DNA from: Anisodus tanguticus | Taxonomy: Eukaryota > Streptophyta > Magnoliopsida > Solanales > Solanaceae | Length of the DNA: 64,000 bases | Direction: 5' to 3' | Assembly (NCBI GenBank): GCA_034509755.1 | Contig: CM067555.1 | Span: 22,394,142 to 22,458,141, forward strand | Shown: positions 56,555-64,000 of the stretch, piece by piece | Position numbering within the stretch: the first letter of the stretch is position 1 | Layout: each line of letters opens with the position of its first letter | Made by a program: the position numbers and the translations under genes | The notes under the pieces: model-generated | Database searches by the model: none | What the model was told of the DNA's origin: nothing | Seen by the model: the letters and a program-made list of their open reading frames with translations, nothing else

Positions 56555-56627
56555 TGGGTATAGCAAGACTTGAACCTGCGACCATTAGGTTAAAAGCCCA
56601 ATGCTCTACCAACTGAGCTATAAACCC
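56555..56627 (-). tRNA. trnK: tRNA-Lys(UUU), mitochondrial type, probably a nuclear relic
   Basis: On the minus strand a 73-base cloverleaf: acceptor GGGTTTA/TATACCC (one T-T mismatch), D-arm GCTC...GAGC, anticodon stem TTGGG/CCTAA with loop CTTTTAA (anticodon UUU), T-arm GCAGG TTCAAGT CTTGC, discriminator A. It resembles the intronless plant mitochondrial trnK(UUU), unlike the intron-containing plastid gene. The mismatch would be a G-T pair with G at position 5. Because it lies in nuclear retrotransposon DNA, it is most likely a mitochondrial insertion. Copia element 2 sits about 30 bases from its 3' end. Confidence 0.8.
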
Positions 56628-57934
56628 CCGAAAGATGTAGTAATAAATAAGGGCATGCTTTAAATTAAATGAGTTTGGAACAAAGGATGTGAGTAATTTA
56701 AAGAGACGTAACAATGAACCTCTCGAAATTCCCATACATGTTAGGTCCTGATTGAGATCAAAAGTACTCCAAATGGTACGAAAGAAATTGTTGATTTTAA
56801 TTAGACCTAGTTTTATAAATTGATAAATTGAGGTTTGGAATGAGCAATTGGACTTGGATTGAGAAATCATATACATATTTGGACTCGTGAGCGAATGAGT
56901 AATTCAGGGAAGTATTGGATTTCATGTAGACCTGAATCGCATGCAATCAAACTAATATAATTATCTAAATATGACGCATGTACATATGTACTAACATGCC
57001 CATCTTGCACAATCAACTGATCATCAAAATTGTAGTTCCAGATCGCGGCCTGCACCATAATTGGGCAACAAATTTCAACATTATTTTGATTTACATGTCT
57101 GTCTGAAAACCACCCCTAGCTCCTCGAATCTCAACATGAATCATACCAACAAATCATAAATATTTACACCAACTTATATGAATGTACAAAACACATTTAG
57201 AATGTAAATACTCAAAACGGGGTTACAATTGTACTTTACAGAAAAAAACATGAGTTACAGTTGTACATTGTTGGGGTAAAACCTAAGAAACCGAGAGAAT
57301 TCATTTTTTTATTCAGATTTAAAACAATTTAGTATTTCAATTTTCATACTTATGTTTAGTTAATCGAATAACCGAAATACAAATAATTTTTATGTCATCT
57401 TAGTTGGGCAAGTGCGCAGATCTGATTTTAGGACTCATATTTTAGGCATAGCCTAAGGTTATATTTTTTTATAAGTTTAACCACTTTAAAATTAATTTCA
57501 GACCTACGATAATGAAGTTGAAAAAATTTGGGCCGAAATTATTAACTTAAGACATACGGATTTGAAGTTAGCCTTGTCAAACTCAAACATCAGACAATTT
57601 GAAAGCAACAAAACTTCAAGCATTTTTGTCTAAAGTTTGACTTGATAACCCCAAACTTCATGCCTGTTTATTTGAAATTTGGGATTTGCAAACCTAACTT
57701 CAGACCCCAATTCGTACCGTATTGCTGTCCATTCTAGTTGTGATTGGGAAATATTAAACACAATTCAATGTTCCAAATATATTATAACATAAAAATGGAG
57801 AATGCAATAAATTTGTAACTCTTCTGTATCGTAAAAATTAAACGGGGGAATCAACAAAAAAAATACTCGCAGTTCACTCAAAGAGGTCTATTATAACTCA
57901 AAAAATGAAGGGAAAAATATAAGGTGAGAGTATT
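56628..57934. other. Unassigned sequence, no gene seen
   Basis: No frame over 65 codons apart from a tRNA-overlapping shadow, and no family recognised. 57,490-57,710 repeats the theme 'AACTTCAGAC' and 'GAAGTT' in both orientations, suggesting an old inverted or satellite-like repeat. The first bases may be mitochondrial flank of the tRNA gene; this is untested. Confidence 0.35.
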
Positions 57935-60086
57935 TGTCACGACACCTTTCGGGACTCATGGTGGAACCTACACCGTCCCCACCGATAGGTGAACCACTTC
58001 TCAACCAAAGTAAACATAACATAACCTTAAGCGAAAATAGAATAAATAAATACTAAATTGTCTTGCTATATAAATAAAGGAGTTATAAAATACTGAATAT
58101 CTAATTATTATATTTCCCATGAATTTGGTCTAGTCAGTACAAAAGCCACTACAAGCGGAAAGAAAAATGTCTAAAATACTGTCTCAACAATGAAATAAAA
58201 GACAGGAATAAGAGGGGAGAATCCAGGGCAACTGAGGATAGGAAATCTCACCCTGAAAGCTCAAGTCCACCGCCTTGTACATTAGCCACGAGGTCTGGCA
58301 CTGGTCGATGGTTGTCACACTCCAAACTAGGGGGTGTGGCCGGCACCCGATTCCATGCTGGCTCGAGCGTGCCACTCTTATGACCACTTCTATATGAGTA
58401 GAACTTTCGGACGACAAGACCGTATTAATACATAGCACCAACAATAATACACTGGGAGGGCCATCAAGGCCACAATCTGTAGATAAAGATTAAACTCAAT
58501 CTGTGATAGTAATGCAAGGGGATCAACCCGACATATATACATAAACAGAACCGACAAGGTCACAACATAATTTAACACAAGACAACCTAGCCGACAACGC
58601 TATATATCAACAACTGTATATACCAGACAAGTCTAAGAGCCTCTATGAATACCTGTATTGTCATATGGTTGGGACATGGCCTCGACCTACCACTATGTAC
58701 ATAACACTATAAAATATACTCAAAAACTAATCAGGAAGCTCCGAGAAAGACGAATCTTACTCACTAATGGCTGAACTCAACAACTCCTACTGTGGTGGCC
58801 TAGCAGAGCCCGTATCAGAACATGCGGTATGAACACACAGCACCCCCGGCAAAAGGAACGTCAGTACGAAAGATATATATCGATATGTAAAGCATGAATA
58901 ATATGAAAATGGAAGTTGTAAAGGAAGGCATAAAGAAATATGATACTCTGATAACATGTGAGCCCTGTAGGGCGAGCAATGAAACTCTTAAATTGAAATG
59001 AAACCTGTGTGGATGTCTTACTATAAGGTAAACCAATAACAAAATAACAATGATCATGAGAATAGAAATAACAATGAACAATTCCAAGAGATTACGATAT
59101 ACAGTAGAATGAAGCTTTCGATGTTTCCTTTTTTTAGGAAAAAGATACTATTAAGATTTCATGCTTTTGAAAGAAGGGGATAACCTTACATACCTTGTCC
59201 ATAAAGCTACAATCATTTTACAAATTCTCTCACTCCTTACGGATGATTATCTATATCATATAAGGGTTGATATCAATATTGAATCCAAATTCTATAGAGA
59301 AACTCACTTAAGAATATCGTCGAACAACTTAGGCACATAAGATTCTTATGCTTGTTTAATAAGGAAAACTTATGTAATTTGATCCCACAATCCTTCAAAC
59401 TGTACTTTTCTTAGTCCATTAACGCTTACAACCAGTTTGATTTTCCAATTCAACTTATAGTTCAAGTAAAATAGTCCAACAAATCATATCACGATGATTC
59501 CATAAGTTTACAAGTTTTGATTACGAAAATCCTTTCATAACTTGTTCCAAATCATCAATTAATTATAAGAATAGGTAGAGGAGGATAAAACATACTTTTA
59601 TGCATCATAATCTCCTCAAAAAGTAGGTTATCTCGCCTCTAAGTTTTTCAAAAATGGATTCTTTACGGAGAAGACAATTCTTACGATAACCACGGGGTTT
59701 ATCACGTTAACGATATGGTACCTTAGAGAGGTCTCAAATCAAAATCCCCAATTTAAACCTGAAATAAAAATCTGAACCGTCCAATTTGACAGCCAGAATT
59801 GACGGTCCGTACAATTTGTACGGTCCGTCAATCTGGACCGTCAAACCCAACCTAAGAAACTAAAATTTGCAGATCATTTTGATAGTCCAGTTCTCAATTT
59901 GATGGTCCATACAAAATTGTACGATCCATCATATCTGATTTCTTCGATTCATTTAACTTTCATACATTCCGAAGCTTATATAAACAATTTGTAAACCTTC
60001 ATTACCCTTATGTAAGGTCGCACCTATTCTTGGAACATCGGTATCAATTAACAACACGATGGAATACAAAACTACGAGGTGTAACA
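57935..60086 (-). repeat. 3' LTR (2.15 kb) of a minus-strand gypsy element
   Basis: Minus strand starts TGTTACACCTCGTAG at 60086 and ends GGTGTCGTGACA at 57935. Its first kilobase matches the LTRs at 13,043-14,161 and 20,063-21,143, including repeated TTGTACGGTCCGTCA-type blocks (59,815-59,935). A strong purine tract abuts it at 60,087. The other LTR is not in the window. Confidence 0.85.
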
Positions 60087-60102
60087 TCCTTCCCCCCCTT
60101 AG
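60087..60102 (-). other. Polypurine tract
   Basis: Minus strand AAGGGGGGGAAGGA directly before TGTTACACC. It is one of the clearest tracts in the window and defines the LTR border. Confidence 0.85.
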
Positions 60103-60676
60103 GAACATTCGTCCGCGAATGTGGAGGATATTCTTAACCCTCCAGAGCTATAAAAAAATTAGTTGAGTTTATTTTGTAAAAAGGACTATCCAAAACCTGT
60201 TAAATAGTCCAAACTATATTCAGTGTCACACAAGGAAACATAATAACAAAACAACATCATCTTAGACTCACATCACCGTCTATATATGCAAGAATCAAAG
60301 AAAGTTAGCCATAACTCATCTTAACTATCCTTTGATGTACTCTGAGTTGTATAAACAATATTTGTGCCCACACCATCACCTAAACAAGGCATATAAAGTA
60401 AGGTCGATAAAGGATGGAAAAATAAGGTGACTGTATCGCACGAGTGTTAGTATAAAACTAAAGACTGAAACAAATAAGGATATTTAAATCGCATATCTTC
60501 TTCGGCCTCCCAAGTCATTTCTTCAGTATTGTTATTCCTCCATAGCACCTTAACGGAGGCAACTTCCTTAGTTTTGAGTTCCAAACTTGGCGATCTAGAA
60601 TGGATATTGGAGTCTCTTCATATGTTAAATCCTTGGTTACCTGCACATCCTCTATGGGAGTAATACGGGAGGGATC
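60103..60676 (-). other. Gypsy 3' non-coding interior
   Basis: Between the end of integrase and the purine tract. It resembles 14,170-14,420 in the other minus-strand gypsy element. No domain is visible; the frame after the integrase tail soon ends. Confidence 0.5.
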
Positions 60677-63470
60677 TCATATCCACTTACGCAACATCGA
60701 TACATGGAATACCGGATGAACTATTTCCAATTCTGAGGGTAGTTCAAACTCATAAGCCACTCGGCCTATTCTGCGAATGATTTTATATGACCCAACGTAT
60801 CTGGGGCTAAGTTTCCCTTTTTTGCAGAACCTCATAACCCTTTTCATTGGAGAAACCTTTAGAAATACCCAATTATCAACTGCGAATTCCAAATCGCGAT
60901 ATCGAACATCTAAATAATATTTTCGTACTTTAGGTAGTCAATAGGCGTTTTTGAATTAACTTTACCTTCTCAATCGCTTACTAGACCAAATCGCGACATA
61001 GTAACCCGACTACACCCACTTCAAACCAGCTAATTGGGGATCTACACTTTCGCCCGTACAATGCCTCATATGGGGCCATCTTGATGCTGAATGATAGATG
61101 TTATTGTAAGCGAACTCTATAATGGGAAAATGATCATCCCATTTACCTTTGTAATCCAATACACAAGCCCATAGAATATCTTCGAGTGTTTGGATTGTGC
61201 AGCTCGGCCCGACCGTCAGTTCATGGATGAAAAATTGTGCTAAAGGTTCACTTGCGTTCCTAAACCTTTCTGAAATGATCTCCAAAAGTGAGCCATAAAC
61301 TGGGCACCCTTATTAGATATAATAGAGACCGAAACACAATGCAATTGAACTATTTCCTTGATATACAGTTTAGCGTAATCTTCAGATGAGAAAGTCGTGC
61401 GAATATGTAGAAAATGGGCCGATTTCGTAAGCCTGTCGATGATAACTCAAATGGAATCAAACTTCTGATAAGAACGGGGTAATCCGGTGATAAAATCCAT
61501 ATTCATCATTTCCCATTTTTAAGTAGGGATTTCGATATGCTGAAGCAAACGTCCAGGCTTCTGATGCTCGATCTTAACTTGCTATCAATTTAGGAACTGA
61601 GCTACAAATGTTGTGATATCATTTTTCATATCATTCCACCAGTAAATTTGTCGGATGTCATGGTACATCTTTGTTAAGCCAGGATGAATGGAATACCTGG
61701 ACTGGTGGATTTCGGCTATAATTTGCTCCCAAAGTCCTCCTACACCTGGTATATATAGTTGACCCTGGTAGCTAAGGACTCCGTCTATTGTAAGTTCCAA
61801 CTTCGGCTTCTTCTGTAGGGAAATCCCTTCTTTCATTCGGACCAACTCGGGGTCATCAAACTATCTTGCTTTCACCTCTACTATCAAGGATGATTTTTCA
61901 GTATTCTACACTACCGTCCCCCGTCATCCATGTCCAAAAGTTGTACATTTAAACTGGATAGGCGATGTAGTTCTTTGGTCATCTCAAACTTTTTAGCTTC
62001 AATACCATCAAACTCCCCATAGTCTTACGGCTTAAGGCATCAGCTATGATATTTGCCTTGTCGGGGTGATATAAAATGTCAATGTCGTAATCCTTTAATA
62101 ATTCCAGCTACCTTCTTTGCCTTAAATTCAGCTCCTTCTGGCGAAATATGTACTCTAGACTCTTATAGTCTTTGAATATGTTAACATGGACTCCATATAA
62201 ATAATAACACCACATCTTTAGGGTAAAGATTACCGCTGCCAACTCGTGATCATGAGTCGGATAGTTTACCTCGTGCTTTCTTAACAGCCTTGAAATATAT
62301 GCTATAACATTCCCATGCTGCATTAGAACATATCCTAGGCCGACTCTGGAGGCATCAAAATAAACCACATACCCATCGGTACCTTCGGGAAAAGCTAACA
62401 CAAGTGCGGATGTCAACATGTCCTTCAATTATTGAAAATTACACTCACACGCATTTGACCACTTAAACTTGGCTTTCTTGTGAGTGAGCTTGGTCTTAAG
62501 TGCGAAGATAGAAGAAAAACCATCCATGAATCTTCGATAATATCTTGCTAAGCCCAAGAATCTATGTACTTCGGTAGGAGTCGTGGGCCTCGGCCAATTC
62601 TTTACAGCCTTAATTTTTTGATGATCCACCTTAATACCTTCTGATGAGACAATATGGCCCAAAATGGCAACAGAGTTAAACCAGAATTCACATTTGGAAA
62701 ACTTGACATACAACTTACAGTTTTAGAGCATCTATAACACAGCTCGAAGATGATCTGCATGGTCTGCCTCATTCCGCGAGTACACTAAAATATCATCAAT
62801 AAACACGATCACAAAGATATCTAAAAATGGCTTTAAGACTCGATTCATCAAATCCATGAAGGCCGCTGGTACGTTAGTGAGTCCAAAAGACATTACCCGA
62901 AACTCAAAATGGACATACCTGATTCGAAAAGTGTCTTCGAGATATTTTTCTCCTTTACCCTTAACTGGCGTTATCCCGATCTTGAATAAATCTTTGAGAA
63001 ATATTTAGCACCCTGCAACTAATCGAATAAATCATCGATTCTCGAAAGTGGATCTTATTCATGATAGCGACCTTAATCAATTGCCTATATCCCTCAGCTC
63101 GGTAGCGACCATTCAATAAGGTGGGATAGATATAGGTTGCGTATCTAGAAGTACATCAATAGTAAACTCAATCTCCTGCTCTGGAGGGATATCCGGAAGC
63201 TCATCTAGAAATATATCGGGAAACTCATTTACTACGGGGACAAACTGAAGGGTCAAAGGTTCTGCATCTGCATCCCTGACCCGAACCAAATGATAAATAT
63301 AACCCTTGAAAATCATCTTTTTTGGCTTCATGTAGGAAATAAACCTGCCTTTAGGAGGCAAAATTTCCTTTCCACTCAAGGCTCGGCTCGCATGGAAAAT
63401 TGAACTTAACAATCCTTTTCCGACAATCAACATTCGCGTAACAAGATGCCAACTAGTGCATTTCTATAAT
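60677..63470 (-). pseudogene. Ty3/gypsy pol remnant (protease end, RT, RNase H, integrase)
   Basis: Minus strand, right to left. FDVIIEMHWLASCYANVDC (about 63,470) is the protease end. FVPVVNEFPDIFLDELPDIPPEQEIEF leads into reverse transcriptase. FRVMSFGLTNVPAAFMDLMNRV and VFIDDILVYS (about 62,787-62,804) carry the catalytic pair. GHIVSSEGIKVD and RFLGLARYYRRFM follow. VVYFDASRVGLGYVLMQ and THDHELAAVIFTLKMW are RNase H. The integrase zinc motif (61,570-61,700) has lost both cysteines, and the second catalytic Asp reads Asn (61,312-61,314, SNKGAQF). The C-terminal domain is KLSPRYVGSYKI to HPVFHVSMLRKWI. Stops and frameshifts throughout. Confidence 0.9.
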
Positions 63471-63535
63471 AACATCAAACTCAACCATATGTAACTCTGC
63501 TAGATTAGCCAATGTAGGTGATTATAAATGGTCAC

Positions 63536-64000
63536 TGTCGCGCCCGTTTTTAACTTCGACCCCACGAGAGGTCAAAGCGGAGCACAAACGTATCCGGTGA
63601 TTCCTGGGTCATCGGTTTAAGGAGTCGCCACCTAATTATTCTAAGGTGAATTAGGACACCTAAATGTTGACTATAAATGCTGCAAAATAACTCCAATTTT
63701 AAGGTCTGCGAAACTAGTGAGATTCTAGGTAAGGGTTCTTTATTATCCTAAAGGGAAGGGGTTAGGCATCCTTTAAGATCCGCTAACTTGCGGTTATTCG
63801 GTCAAACTCAGGTTAATTATTGCTAAGAAAAAATGCATGTTTAAAAGTATATAAAGTTGAAAAGATGTTTTGCAAATATTGTGTAAAGAATGCATTTCGT
63901 ACAAGTATGCATTTGTATGATATTAAAGAAAAATACATGTAAAGTTGAGAAAATATGCATTTGTAACAATTAATAGTAAGGAGAAAAAACGAATAATTTA
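63536..64000 (+). repeat. Start of a Tat/Ogre-like LTR interrupting the gypsy pol
   Basis: TGTCGCGCCCG begins abruptly where the gypsy protease region should continue. AAGGAGTCGCCACCTAATTA (63,621) is a phrase typical of Tat/Ogre-type LTR starts in many eudicots. Preceding bases GTCAC (63531-63535) would be the target duplication; the partner lies beyond the window. It continues to the window end with no coding content. Confidence 0.6.

Noticed and set aside
56421..56876. 151-codon minus-strand frame next to copia element 2
   Set aside because: It runs through the tRNA-Lys gene and the LTR end; the peptide FIAQLVEHW... is just translated tRNA.

Overview
This is repeat-dense nuclear DNA from a flowering plant. 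The LTR types resemble those of Solanaceae: ends such as TGTAACGACCCGTCC...CGTGACA with initiator-Met-type primer sites (TGGTATCAGAG). The family placement is inference. No intact host protein gene is visible. Almost everything is retrotransposon, and several element borders can be fixed to the base from target-site duplications (TSDs), LTR pairs, primer-binding sites (PBS) and polypurine tracts (PPT).

Layout. (1) 1-1363: decayed Ty3/gypsy interior joined to a gypsy LTR end, both + strand. (2) 1364-1923: AT-rich, possibly host, sequence carrying a Stowaway-like MITE. (3) 1924-39132: a 37 kb Russian-doll nest. The outermost unit is a gypsy-like, possibly non-autonomous element (LTRs 1924-2907 and 38055-39132, TSD GTGTG). 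Inside it is a long Tat/Ogre-like LTR split into 4290-5836 and 33623-36703. Inside that is a 27.8 kb gypsy insertion (5837-33617, TSD GCATG). That insertion holds several further gypsy pieces, including a minus-strand element (13043-21143), a composite LTR (21149-23889), a 954-bp tandem duplication and a large inverted repeat (29906-31408). (4) 39138-39313, 42926-43505 and 48465 onward look like pieces of one host locus (CCAAT box, possible 5' exon and intron) split by a Mutator-like element (39314-42916, about 370-bp TIRs, 9-bp TSD) that carries a LINE pol fragment, and by a Ty1/copia element (43506-48464, TSD TAAAC). (5) 49759-56524: a second, minus-strand copia element (TSD CCTTA) whose LTR has a duplicated snRNA-type USE motif with TATA boxes at two spacings, and a hexanucleotide expansion. 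(6) 56555-56627: a mitochondrial-type tRNA-Lys(UUU) gene just beyond that element. (7) 57935-63535: the 3' LTR and pol remnant of a minus-strand gypsy element, ending where an Ogre-like LTR begins at 63536.

None of the gag-pol genes is intact. Frameshifts, nonsense transitions and lost catalytic residues run through all of them, so the elements could now move only if enzymes were supplied by other copies. The value of the window is its layered insertion history and the regulatory content of its LTRs.
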